Assembly: GCF_048066115.1 (NCBI RefSeq)
Contig: NZ_JBLTYX010000003.1
Span: 398,475-462,474, forward strand
Source: Niveispirillum sp048066115
GTDB lineage: Bacteria > Pseudomonadota > Alphaproteobacteria > Azospirillales > Azospirillaceae
Direction: 5' to 3'
Length of the DNA stretch: 64,000 nt
Shown: one piece after another, positions 54,336-62,304 of the stretch
How positions within the stretch are numbered: position 1 is the stretch's first letter
Layout of the letters: every line of letters begins with the position of its first letter
Program-made: the position numbers and the translations under genes
Notes under the pieces: model-generated
Seen by the model: the letters and a program-made list of their open reading frames with translations, nothing else
Database searches by the model: none
What the model was told of the DNA's origin: nothing

Positions 54336-54629
54336 ATGAATAATTTAGGATATACCAATTTTTTTATGATCTCTGCTGCCCAATGCCGGGCGGCACGGGC
54401 GTTGATCGAAATCTCGCAGGACGATCTCGCTGCCGCTAGCGGCGTCTCCAAGGCGTCGATCACCGATTTTGAACGAGGTCTGCGTGCACCTCAGAAGCGC
54501 ACCCTACGCGATCTGCTGGCCGCATTCGAGGCGCGTGGCGTTGTGTTCCATCGGGACGAGGAACAGGGCCTGATCGGCGTTAGTCTGAAAACAGCCGTAG
54601 GTCAGGGCTCGGCTTACGCCTCGACCTGA
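54336..54629 (+). CDS. XRE-type helix-turn-helix regulator
   Basis: A 97-residue DNA-binding protein. The HTH lies at about 24-70: ARALIEISQDDLAAASGVSKASITDFERGLRAP, a standard XRE/Cro repressor helix pair. The C-terminus has the GVVFHRDEEQGLIGV strand seen in many small XRE proteins of mobile or addiction modules. Either ATG 54336 or ATG 54366 (MISAAQCRAARAL) may be used; the intervening codons are unusually AT-rich. The upstream 70 bases are the most AT-rich in the window, contain TATAAT at 54296, and may reflect transfer. Confidence 0.82.
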   Translation: MNNLGYTNFFMISAAQCRAARALIEISQDDLAAASGVSKASITDFERGLRAPQKRTLRDLLAAFEARGVVFHRDEEQGLIGVSLKTAVGQGSAYAST

Positions 54630-54635
54630 CCTACG
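54597..54635. repeat. inverted repeat spanning the XRE gene stop
   Basis: CGTAGGTCAGG and CCTGACCTACG, 11-bp perfect arms, 17-base loop with a further CTCG/CGA pairing. It lies just before the rpsA terminator and may act as the XRE terminator or as an operator. Confidence 0.5.
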
Positions 54636-54640
54636 CCCCC

Positions 54641-54674
54641 AAAAGCAAAAGGCCGCCGGGTCGCCCCGACGGCC
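54641..54674 (-). terminator. intrinsic terminator after rpsA
   Basis: On the minus strand GGCCGTCGGGG / CCCGGCGGCC is followed by TTTTGCTTTT. Confidence 0.85.
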
Positions 54675-54720
54675 TTCGCTTACTCTACAGCCCTTCAGAA
54701 AAGGCCGATCCGTTGCCGGA

Positions 54721-56415
54721 TCAGTCGTTCTGCTGCTTGCGCTTCAGGGCCGCCCCCAGGATGTCGCCCAGCGAGGCGCCCGAGTCGGACGAGCCGTACT
54801 CGGCCATCGCGGACTTCTCTTCCTCGACTTCCTTGGCCTTGATCGACAGGCCGATCTTGCGGGAACCGCGATCGATCTGCGTGACCTTGGCATCGACCTT
54901 CTCGCCGACGGCGAAACGGTCGGGGCGCTGCTCGGAACGCTCACGCGACAGGTCGGACTTGCGGATGAAGCCGGTGAAGCCTTCGCCCACTTCCACCTCG
55001 ATGCCGCCTTCGGTGACCTGGGTGACGGTGCAGGTGACAACTTCGCCCTTCTTCACGCCGGCAGCGGCCTGCTCGAACGGGTCGCCGGCCAGCTGCTTGA
55101 TGCCGAGCGAGATGCGCTCCTTCTCGACGTCGACGTCCAGGACCTTGACCTTGACCTGATCGCCCTTCTTGTAGTTCTGAATGGCGGTCTCGCCCGGCGT
55201 GGACCAGTCCAGATCGGACAGGTGGACCATGCCGTCGATGTCGCCCGGCAGACCAACGAACAGACCGAATTCGGTGATGTTCTTGACCTCGCCTTCCAGC
55301 TCGGTGCCGCCCGGGAACTTCTCGACGAAGGCTTCCCAGGGGTTCTGCATGGTCTGCTTCAGACCCAGCGAGATGCGGCGCTTCACCGGATCCACGTCCA
55401 GGACCATCACTTCCACTTCCTGAGAGGTGGAAACGATCTTGCCCGGATGGACGTTCTTCTTGGTCCAGCTCATCTCGGAGACGTGCACCAGACCCTCGAT
55501 ACCCGGCTCCAGCTCCACGAAGGCGCCGTAGTCGGTGATGTTGGTGACGCGACCCTTGAACTTGGCCTGCGGCGGGTACTTGGCTTCCACGCCCTCCCAC
55601 GGATCGGCTTCCAGCTGCTTCATGCCGAGGCTGATGCGCTGGGTCTCCGGGTTGAAGCGGATGACCTGGACCGTGACGGTCTGGCCGATCTGCAGGGCTT
55701 CCGACGGGTGGTTGATGCGGCGCCAGGCGATGTCGGTGACGTGCAGCAGGCCGTCAACGCCACCCAGATCCACGAACGCGCCGTAGTCGGTGATGTTCTT
55801 GACCACGCCCTGCAGGATCTGGCCTTCCTTGAGGGAGGCGACCAGCTCGGAGCGGGCTTCCGCACGGCTCTCTTCCAGAACGGCGCGGCGGGAGACGACG
55901 ATGTTGCCGCGCGAGCGGTCCATCTTCAGGATCTGGAACGGCTGCGGCGTGCCCATCAGCGGGGCGATGTCGCGCACCGGACGGATATCGACCTGGCTGC
56001 CCGGCAGGAACGCCACGGCGCCGTTCAGATCGACGGTGAAGCCACCCTTGACGCGGCCGAAGATGATGCCGGTGACGCGGGACTGGTCCGTGAAGGACTT
56101 TTCCAGCAGGGTCCAGGCTTCCTCGCGCTTGGCCTTCTCACGCGACAGGACGGCTTCGCCGTTCTTGTCTTCCATGCGCTCCAGATAGACCTCGACGGTG
56201 TCGCCGGCCTTCAGCTCGATCGGCTGACCGGGGACGGCGAATTCCTTCAGGGCGACGCGGCCCTCGGACTTCAGACCAACGTCGATCAGGACCTGGTCGT
56301 TGTCGATGCTGAGGATGCGGCCCTTGACGACGGTGCCTTCCAGGCTGTCGGAGGAACCGAAGGACTCTTCAAGCAGAGCGGCGAAGCTTTCCTTCGCGGC
56401 GGAAACCTGTGCCAT
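54721..56415 (-). CDS. rpsA: 30S ribosomal protein S1
   Basis: A 564-residue protein of six S1 (OB-fold) domains, binding mRNA on the 30S subunit. The repeated strand pattern is clear, for example GVVKNITDYGAFVDLGGVDGLLHVTDIAWRR and GRVTNITDYGAFVELEPGIEGLVHVSEMSW (each split here as one S1 domain). The first two domains are the divergent ribosome-docking ones. The start at 56415 (MAQVSAAKESF) follows TTGGAG; the frame is open 88 codons further but translates the GC-rich leader. It is downstream of cmk on the same strand, with its own promoter. ihfB, the usual next gene, is absent. Confidence 0.98.
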   Translation of the reverse strand: MAQVSAAKESFAALLEESFGSSDSLEGTVVKGRILSIDNDQVLIDVGLKSEGRVALKEFAVPGQPIELKAGDTVEVYLERMEDKNGEAVLSREKAKREEAWTLLEKSFTDQSRVTGIIFGRVKGGFTVDLNGAVAFLPGSQVDIRPVRDIAPLMGTPQPFQILKMDRSRGNIVVSRRAVLEESRAEARSELVASLKEGQILQGVVKNITDYGAFVDLGGVDGLLHVTDIAWRRINHPSEALQIGQTVTVQVIRFNPETQRISLGMKQLEADPWEGVEAKYPPQAKFKGRVTNITDYGAFVELEPGIEGLVHVSEMSWTKKNVHPGKIVSTSQEVEVMVLDVDPVKRRISLGLKQTMQNPWEAFVEKFPGGTELEGEVKNITEFGLFVGLPGDIDGMVHLSDLDWSTPGETAIQNYKKGDQVKVKVLDVDVEKERISLGIKQLAGDPFEQAAAGVKKGEVVTCTVTQVTEGGIEVEVGEGFTGFIRKSDLSRERSEQRPDRFAVGEKVDAKVTQIDRGSRKIGLSIKAKEVEEEKSAMAEYGSSDSGASLGDILGAALKRKQQND

Positions 56416-56770
56416 TTGAACTCCAATGGGCAAACTGTTTCGGGTTGAAGACAACGGCAACGCCGCTTCCCGTTTCCGGCACGCCCGAGCCGGCCGCGAA
56501 GCCTTGTCACCGCCGCGCCGGACACCACGCCCGGCGGCTTTGGTACGTTCTCCCGCCCGGTCACCCGGACGGGTCCATCCCGAAGAGGCCCGTTCCCTTC
56601 GGCGGAATGCCGGGCGGGGAACCGGTTGAAGGCCATGGGGACACCAGTGCATCGGCACCGGTGAGGACGTTTTACCCAAGCAAAAACGCGGGCACCGACC
56701 GGCATCGGGTTTCCACCCGCGCGGTCGTCGCTCGCGTCACGATCCTTCATGTCCTTCGGGACAGGCGGCT
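56416..56770 (-). promoter_or_regulatory. long rpsA leader with an attenuator-like hairpin
   Basis: About 350 bases between the rpsA promoter and the start codon, without a gene. On the minus strand it contains GTCC-CGAA-GGAC near the 5' end, then CGCGGG ... CCCGCG followed by GTTTTT at about 56682-56722, resembling an intrinsic terminator within the leader. This could attenuate rpsA transcription; autoregulation by S1 is known in other bacteria but is not shown here. Confidence 0.45.
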
Positions 56771-56799
56771 TATATAACCGTCATGCGGCGCCACCGCAA
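56771..56799 (-). promoter_or_regulatory. sigma-70-type promoter upstream of rpsA
   Basis: On the minus strand TTGCGG, exactly 17 bases, then TATATA, located between cmk and rpsA. Confidence 0.65.
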
Positions 56800-56851
56800 C
56801 CGAATGAGTCCGTTGTGCGCCTGCGTTTCGGCGGCGCTCCACGCATGGGTG

Positions 56852-57511
56852 TCAGGCGGGAAGCCGGGCCCGCACGATCTCCAGCGCCGTCTGGAACACC
56901 TGATCGGGCGTCATGTCGGAGTTGTCGACCAGCACGGCATCGGCGGCCGGCACCAGCGGGGCGACGGCGCGCTTGGTGTCGCGATCGTCGCGCGCGGCCA
57001 TGTCGGCCAGCACGTCGGTGAAATCCGGGTTCTCTCCGCGGCCCTGCAATTCGGCGAAGCGGCGGCGGGCGCGGACTTCCACGCTGGCCGTGACGAACAG
57101 TTTCACGGGCGCATCGGGACAGATGACCGTGCCGATGTCGCGCCCGTCCAGCACGGCGCCCGGCGCCCCGCCCGGCGGGTTGGCGGCGAAGGTACGCTGG
57201 AAATCCAACAGGGCCTGGCGCACACCCGGCACGGCGGACACGCGCGAGGCGCCCACCGCCGTCTCATCCAGGCGCAGGGCCGGGTCGTGGGTCAACCGGT
57301 CGATGTCAGCGGCGGTCAGGGCTCGGGCCGTGGCGGTTGCCGCATCCCCGTCACCCAGGTCGGCCCCGGCCCGGATCATGGTCAGCGCCACGCCGCGATA
57401 GAGCGCGCCCGTGTCCAGCAACGCGAAGCCCAGGGCCTGTGCCACCTTGCGGGCCAGCGTGCCCTTGCCCGATGCGGCGGGACCATCGATGGCGATGACG
57501 GGACGGGTCAT
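56852..57511 (-). CDS. cmk: cytidylate kinase
   Basis: A 219-residue P-loop kinase phosphorylating CMP and dCMP with ATP. IAIDGPAASGKGTLA is the P-loop, LLDTGALYRGVAL the NMP-binding start, and VLDGRDIGTVICPDA and RRFAELQ...RDDRDTKRAVAPLVPA the substrate and lid regions, all complete. It is upstream of rpsA, the classical gene order. In many relatives aroA precedes cmk; here an alpha/beta hydrolase gene lies divergently instead. Confidence 0.97.
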   Translation of the reverse strand: MTRPVIAIDGPAASGKGTLARKVAQALGFALLDTGALYRGVALTMIRAGADLGDGDAATATARALTAADIDRLTHDPALRLDETAVGASRVSAVPGVRQALLDFQRTFAANPPGGAPGAVLDGRDIGTVICPDAPVKLFVTASVEVRARRRFAELQGRGENPDFTDVLADMAARDDRDTKRAVAPLVPAADAVLVDNSDMTPDQVFQTALEIVRARLPA

Positions 57512-57687
57512 GGGAAATATCCGGATCAGCGGGAAAGGCGCGGCAGGCTTTGCGCCATGCGGACCCGTGCGTCAAGTACGGCGGACAACATGAACAATGA
57601 TTCAGTTTTCATTTGTCTTGCCGTGGAACCCGGCTTTGCCCATGCTCTGGTCCAAGCACAATCAAATCATCCTTGGGGGGAAGAAAG

Positions 57688-58626
57688 ATGCGCCTGTTGG
57701 GGAAGATCCTTCTGGCCGTCCTGCTGCTGGTCGTGGCCGGCGCTGGCGGCTTCGTCTGGTGGGCCTGGACGCCGGACCTGTCGCGCGCGGCGGCCGAGGC
57801 GCGGTTCGCCCGCGCCCCCACGGATTTCGTGGAGGTGGACGGCGTGCGCTTCCATGTCCGCCAGGAAGGGCCGGACGGGGCACCGGCAGTTGTGATGATA
57901 CATGGCAATGCTTCCATGTTGCAGAGCTGGGATGGCTGGGCCGCCGACCTGTCGAAGGATCATCGGGTCATCCGCTATGATCTGGCCGGCCATGGGCTGA
58001 CCGGACCGGACCCTGCCGGCATCTATGGTCCGGAACGCGACGCCGTGCAGTTGAAGGCGCTGCTGGACGCGCTGAAGGTGGACAAGGCTGTGCTGGCGGG
58101 CAATTCGCTGGGCGGGCAGATCGCCTGGCATTTCGCGGCAGCCAATCCGGACCGCGTGGAAAAGCTGGTGCTGGTGGCGCCGGGCGGCTATCCGCTGCCG
58201 GGGCTAGGGTTCGAGCAGAAGGTGGTGCTGCCGGATGCGGCGAAGATGCTGCCCTATTCGCTGAAGCCCGATGTGCTGAAGGCACGGATCGGGGGCCTTT
58301 ATGGTGATCCGGCCCGGTTCACGCCGCAGATGCTGGATACCTATTACCATTCCTGGCTGTCCCCGGGCGTGCGGCCGGCACAGCTGGCACGCGCGTCGGC
58401 CTATTTGCTGCATGATCCGACGTCAATGCTGGCCACCATCCAGGCACCGACCCTGCTGCTCTGGGGGGAGAAGGACCGTCTGGTGGCCTTCGCCACCACA
58501 CCACAGAAGTTCCAGGCCGCCATGCCCAACACCAAGCTGGTGAGTTTCCCCGACCTGGGTCACATGCCGCAGGAGGAGGACCCGGCCGCCACCGTGGCGG
58601 CGGTGCGGGAATTCCTGGCGCAATAA
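57688..58626 (+). CDS. alpha/beta hydrolase, membrane-anchored
   Basis: A 312-residue hydrolase with an N-terminal signal anchor (ILLAVLLLVVAGAGGFVWWAW) so the catalytic domain is probably periplasmic. VMIHGNASM is the oxyanion-hole loop, DLAGHGLTGP the following strand, AGNSLGGQIAWHF the nucleophile elbow, LLWGEKDRLVAF the acid and DLGHMPQEE the His. It is typical of lipase/esterase-type relatives. The start follows GGGGGGAAGA; the earlier open frame (57613) lacks a site. Its end leads into the second palindromic repeat family. Confidence 0.9.
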   Translation: MRLLGKILLAVLLLVVAGAGGFVWWAWTPDLSRAAAEARFARAPTDFVEVDGVRFHVRQEGPDGAPAVVMIHGNASMLQSWDGWAADLSKDHRVIRYDLAGHGLTGPDPAGIYGPERDAVQLKALLDALKVDKAVLAGNSLGGQIAWHFAAANPDRVEKLVLVAPGGYPLPGLGFEQKVVLPDAAKMLPYSLKPDVLKARIGGLYGDPARFTPQMLDTYYHSWLSPGVRPAQLARASAYLLHDPTSMLATIQAPTLLLWGEKDRLVAFATTPQKFQAAMPNTKLVSFPDLGHMPQEEDPAATVAAVREFLAQ

Positions 58627-58637
58627 CAGGGGCATAT

Positions 58638-58790
58638 CGCCCTCGCCCGCTTGCGGGAGAGGGAGGGACCCGAGCCGTCAGGCTTGGGAGGGAGAGGGGA
58701 CAACGCCCAATGTTCGGCTGCCACCCTCTCCTTCCCACCGCTTCGCGGCGGGTCCCTTCCTCCCCCATCAAGGGGGAGGGCAGGTTACAG
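58638..58790. repeat. palindromic intergenic repeat, second family, copy 2
   Basis: CGCCCTCGCCCGCTTGCGGG, CCCGAGCC...GGCTTGGG, TGTTCGGCTGCCACCCTCTCC and CTCCCCCATCAAGGGGGAG in the same order as at 15797-15928, with about 28 extra bases including an ACCGCTTCGCGGCGGGT hairpin. It again lies between convergent genes. Confidence 0.8.
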
Positions 58791-58807
58791 AGCGGAAGAG
58801 CCGAAAC

Positions 58808-60616
58808 TCAAGCACTCCGGCGCTTGGTGGCCAGGTCGATGGGCGCGGCGGATGTGGTCACCGGCTCTCCCGTTTCCGTCGCGGGCGGTGCCTCGGCGGG
58901 GAAGCGGGCCAGGAAGCAGGTGCCGCGCCCCGCCGCACTTTCCACCGTCAGCGTCCCGCCCAGTTTCTGCGACACCTGGTTATAGGCCAGATAGAGGCCC
59001 AGACCGCTGCCGCCACGTTCGCGGCGGGTGGTGAAGAACGGCTCGAACACGCGATCCAGTTGTTCACGGTCGATGCCGCAGCCGTCATCCTGGATGCGCA
59101 GTTCGACCCAGCCGCCGGCATCGGCGCGCAAATCCACCTCCACCCGGCCTTGGCGCCCGTCGGGGAAGGCATGGGTGACGGCATTGACCAGCAGGTTGGT
59201 CACCAGTTGCGCCACGGCGTCGGGATAGGTGTCGACCGGCAGGCGGGTGGCACCGGTCAGGGCAATGGCGTGCGGCGTCTTACGGGTTTGAGGCCGCAGG
59301 GAGATCACCACCTCTTCCAGGTAACCGGCCAGATCGAAGCGGCGGCGATCCTGGCGCGTGCGGTCCACGGCTACATGCTTGAAGCTCTCGATCAGGCGCG
59401 CCGCACGTTCCATGTTGGATTGCAGGATGCGGGCGGCCAGCGAGGTGGCATCGATATATTCGTTCATCTGTTCCCGGCGTAGGGTGCCGCCGGACAGGGC
59501 CTGTTCGATGCCGCGCGTGTCGTTGGCCAACCGGGTGGAGGCGGCCAGCGCGGTACCGACCGGGGTCGCCACCTCGTGCGCGATGCCGGCGACCAGACGG
59601 CCCAGCGAGGCCATCTTTTCGGCCTGCACCAGATTGTCCTGGGTCTGGCACAGGCGGGTCAGGGCCTGTTCGGCCTGGTGCCGTGCCTCACGCTCGGCCA
59701 GCATCACCCGGCGCAGTGTGGCCATGACCGTGGCCAGGGCCAGTCCGGCCACGGCCAGGATGGACAGGGCCGCCAGCAGGGTGGCGAAGCTGGCATGATA
59801 ATCGGCCGCCGCGAACGGACCCAGCCCGCGCGCCGTCATCAGGCACAGCCCGGCGGCCACCAGCAGCGTATAGAGGGCCGTCCCCAGCAGGCCCAGCCGA
59901 AGGCCCGCCGTCAGGATCAGGCAGAACAGGGCGAAGCGCCCGGCTTCCCGCAGCCACAGCGGTTCCAGCAGCGCCATGGCCGTCAGCAGCAGCGCGCCGC
60001 CGGCCACCAGCCCCAGGGCCGTGGCCCAGCGTCGGCGCAGCAGGGCGGTGGCGCCGGGGGCGGCCATCAGGATCAGCGGCGGGGCAACCAGCAGCACGCC
60101 CATCGCATCGCCCACCCACCAGCTTGTCCAGGCGCTGATCATGCCTTCGCCCAGGTCGGCATCGCCGGCCAGGGCGGCCAGCACGCCCGTCGTGGCGCTC
60201 AGCATCGGGGTCAGCAGCACGGGGATGGTCAGAAAGGCGAACAGTCCGCCCGGCCCGTCGAACAGGGGCCTGGGCCCGCGCACATGGCGCAGCACGGCCC
60301 AGGCAACCAGGGCCGGCAGGCAATTGCCCATCCCGACGGGCAGGGCGAAGGCGGGATTGCCGAACATCAGCAGATTCAAGCCGGCGGCACCGGCGAAGAC
60401 ACCCGGCAGAAGCCAGGGGCCACCACGCCACAGCGCGGCAAACGCGATGCCGGTGGGCGGCCAGATCAGTGTAACCGCCTCACCCGCGAAGGGTATTTGA
60501 AGGCCCAGCCAGCCCGTGGCCGCATAGGCCAGGGCCACGAACAGGTTCGCCAACAGCAACCTTTGGGCTTGCCCCATCAACCGCACCCCCGTGCCATGCG
60601 ATCGGCGCATGGCCAT
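58808..60616 (-). CDS. MASE1-domain sensor histidine kinase
   Basis: A 602-residue kinase. Eight or so N-terminal helices form a MASE1 sensor (WLGLQIPFAGEAVTLIWPPTG at about 36-56; GWWVGD-like SWWVGDAMGVLLVAP). A coiled linker follows, then a HisKA domain with phospho-acceptor GIAHEVATPVG, N-box NLLVNAVTHAF, G1 DDGCGID, F-box FFTTRRERGGSGLGL and G2, so it should autophosphorylate. No response regulator gene is adjacent. Start ambiguity: 60616 or Met14 (60577). Convergent with the alpha/beta hydrolase gene and divergent from a methyltransferase gene. Confidence 0.92.
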   Translation of the reverse strand: MAMRRSHGTGVRLMGQAQRLLLANLFVALAYAATGWLGLQIPFAGEAVTLIWPPTGIAFAALWRGGPWLLPGVFAGAAGLNLLMFGNPAFALPVGMGNCLPALVAWAVLRHVRGPRPLFDGPGGLFAFLTIPVLLTPMLSATTGVLAALAGDADLGEGMISAWTSWWVGDAMGVLLVAPPLILMAAPGATALLRRRWATALGLVAGGALLLTAMALLEPLWLREAGRFALFCLILTAGLRLGLLGTALYTLLVAAGLCLMTARGLGPFAAADYHASFATLLAALSILAVAGLALATVMATLRRVMLAEREARHQAEQALTRLCQTQDNLVQAEKMASLGRLVAGIAHEVATPVGTALAASTRLANDTRGIEQALSGGTLRREQMNEYIDATSLAARILQSNMERAARLIESFKHVAVDRTRQDRRRFDLAGYLEEVVISLRPQTRKTPHAIALTGATRLPVDTYPDAVAQLVTNLLVNAVTHAFPDGRQGRVEVDLRADAGGWVELRIQDDGCGIDREQLDRVFEPFFTTRRERGGSGLGLYLAYNQVSQKLGGTLTVESAAGRGTCFLARFPAEAPPATETGEPVTTSAAPIDLATKRRSA

Positions 60617-60784
60617 TCATCCGGTATTTACATCAAGTGTAATCGATTACCATCGGAATGGAAGGATTGCGTATCGGCCGGAGCGTGCCCGTTGCGCCGC
60701 ACCATGTTGCAGAAATGTGACTTGGGCGCCAAATGACGGCGGCCGAGAGCAATCATGGCTGGCGGCGGGGGGGCTTTAGCGTAT

Positions 60785-60908
60785 TGTCCGCCTTGCCGTG
60801 AGGTTGCGGGTGACTGCGATCCCACCGGGATGGAACCCTGGACGTGTCTCGCCGATCCGGGGATGATCATCTACAGCCGGCGTGCCAGGCACAGCCGGCT
60901 TTTCTTTT
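60785..60908 (+). ncRNA. candidate small RNA or attenuated leader
   Basis: About 120 bases ending in a strong intrinsic terminator, in the divergent gap between the kinase and methyltransferase genes. The body can form ATCCC-ACC-GGGAT and several GC-rich pairings. A TATTGT hexamer just upstream is a possible -10, without a convincing -35. No known RNA class was recognised; SRP RNA, tmRNA and RNase P signatures were looked for and not found. It may be an independent small RNA or a transcription attenuator for the methyltransferase. Confidence 0.4.
60876..60908 (+). terminator. intrinsic terminator upstream of the methyltransferase gene
   Basis: GCCGGC-GTGCC / GGCAC-A-GCCGGC, an almost continuous stem, followed by TTTTCTTTT, ending 50 bases before the methyltransferase start. 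Confidence 0.85.
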
Positions 60909-60958
60909 GCCCTTTCTTTCCCATGCGTCCCCTGACCGGCCATGATATCCTGGCCGGC

Positions 60959-61720
60959 ATGTACAGCGACGTCCTTGATCTTCGCGAATTCTATCGCAGC
61001 AGCACCGGACAGGTGGTGCGCCGCCTGATCCGCCGCCGCATCCGGGAGCTTTGGCCCGACCTGGCGGGCCAGCGCGTGCTGGGCATCGGCTATGCCACCC
61101 CCTACCTGACCATGTTCCAGGAAGAGGCGGAGCGGGTGATGGCGGTGATGCCGGCCAGCCAGGGCGTCATTGCCTGGCCGCCGGAAGGGCCGGGCCGCGT
61201 CACCCTGGCCGATGAGGCAGAATTGCCTTTCCCCGACATGTCGATCGACCGGGTGCTGCTGGTCCATGGGCTGGAATGTACCGAGGAGTTGCGGCCGCTG
61301 ATGCGGGAGATCTGGCGCGTCATGGCCGGTGGCGGCCGGCTGATCGCGGTGGTGCCCAACCGGCGCGGCATCTGGGCCCGGTCGGACCGCACCCCCTTCG
61401 GCCTGGGCAGCCCCTTCTCCCCCAGCCAGCTGCGCGGCACGTTGAAGGCCAACATGTTCGTACCGGAGCGGGAGGATTGCGCCCTGTTCCTGCCGCCCAC
61501 CCGCCTGCGCTTCCTGCTGGCCAGCGCGCCAGCGGTGGAGGAGGTGGGCCATCGCTGGTTCCGGGCCTTCGCCGGGGTGCATATGGTCGAGGCATCCAAG
61601 CAGATCTACGCCAACCCGGCCCGCGCCAAGGTGCGCGAGCGTCAGCGTGTGCTGTCCCCCCAGGCCCAGCCGGCGTTCGGCCGCGTGGCGGCGGAACGCA
61701 AGCAGACCCAGGGGAAATAG
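60959..61720 (+). CDS. class I SAM-dependent methyltransferase
   Basis: A 253-residue Rossmann-type methyltransferase (type 11). VLGIGYATPYLTMF is motif I (a GxGxG variant with Tyr), ADEAELPFPDMSIDRVLLVHGLE contains motifs III-IV, and IWRVMAGGGRLIAVVPNRRG motif V. The MYSDVLDLREFYRSSTGQVVRR start resembles alphaproteobacterial homologues often paired with a glyoxalase II gene, which is absent here. ATG 60923 is a longer alternative. Immediately followed by a structured repeat. Confidence 0.9.
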   Translation: MYSDVLDLREFYRSSTGQVVRRLIRRRIRELWPDLAGQRVLGIGYATPYLTMFQEEAERVMAVMPASQGVIAWPPEGPGRVTLADEAELPFPDMSIDRVLLVHGLECTEELRPLMREIWRVMAGGGRLIAVVPNRRGIWARSDRTPFGLGSPFSPSQLRGTLKANMFVPEREDCALFLPPTRLRFLLASAPAVEEVGHRWFRAFAGVHMVEASKQIYANPARAKVRERQRVLSPQAQPAFGRVAAERKQTQGK

Positions 61721-61729
61721 GTTGTAAGC

Positions 61730-61833
61730 CCAACGGTCATCAGAGATGACCGTTGGAGGCCGGCGACTGCCGGCCCGCGACCGCGTGGTCGCGTAAACCA
61801 AGCCGCCGGATGGCGGCGCCCGGCGTCTGAGGG
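61730..61833 (+). repeat. structured intergenic element, copy 6
   Basis: Outer hairpin CCAACGGTCATC / GATGACCGTTGG, helix B GGCCGGC-GACT-GCCGGCC, helix C GCGACC-GCGT-GGTCGC, linker TAAACCAAGCC, helix D GCCGCC-GGAT-GGCGGC, tail GGCGTCTGAGGG. Starts 9 bases after the methyltransferase stop and ends 9 bases before the convergent YciI-type gene. Confidence 0.85.
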
Positions 61834-61842
61834 TGCACAGCC

Positions 61843-62202
61843 TCACGCGAAATCCGCTTCCTCATAGAACGGACGGATTTCCAGCTCGCTGGGGCCGGGC
61901 ATGGGGTTGGGGCAGCGCTTGGCCCAGGCGATGGCCTCTTCCATATCCTTCACCTGCCAGATCCAGAAGCCGGCTAGCAGTTCCGATGCCGGGGTGAAGG
62001 GTCCGGGGATGAGGGTGCGCTTGTCGCCGTCGAAGGCGATGCGATAGCCCTGGGATGTCGGCTTCACCCCGTCACCCGACATCATCAGGCCGGCCTTGAC
62101 CAGTTCCTGATTGAACTTGTCCATGGCTTCCATCAGTTCGACCGAGGGCATGGTGCCCTTCTCGCTGTCTTCCGTGGCCTTGACGATCACCATCACGCGC
62201 AT
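61843..62202 (-). CDS. YciI-like (YCII-related, DGPF) domain protein
   Basis: A 119-residue ferredoxin-like fold protein. It matches the DGPF-type YCII-related proteins: MRVMVIVKATEDSE, then DKRTLIPGPFTPASELLAGFWIWQV and EEAIAWAKRCPNPMPG. Function unknown; such proteins are often encoded beside sigma-factor or stress genes, and no partner is seen here. ATG 62202 has AGGAG six bases upstream and is preferred to an adjacent GTG. Confidence 0.9.
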   Translation of the reverse strand: MRVMVIVKATEDSEKGTMPSVELMEAMDKFNQELVKAGLMMSGDGVKPTSQGYRIAFDGDKRTLIPGPFTPASELLAGFWIWQVKDMEEAIAWAKRCPNPMPGPSELEIRPFYEEADFA

Positions 62203-62304
62203 CACCGTCTCCTCTGTTCAAGGGTAAGCCGAGCTGTTCCCGGCCCTGATATCCCAAGGACGGTGCCACACAGGCGATGCCGACATCGCCCTCCAAAAAA
62301 TATG

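Noticed and set aside
53939..54629. Toxin-antitoxin pair made of the 106-residue protein and the XRE regulator
   Set aside because: The genes are divergent and separated by 76 bp, and the small protein has no toxin motif; kept only as a remote possibility.
60785..60908. 6S, SRP, tmRNA or RNase P RNA identity for the candidate RNA
   Set aside because: None of the conserved sequence signatures I can recall was present; only the terminator is firm, so no class is assigned.
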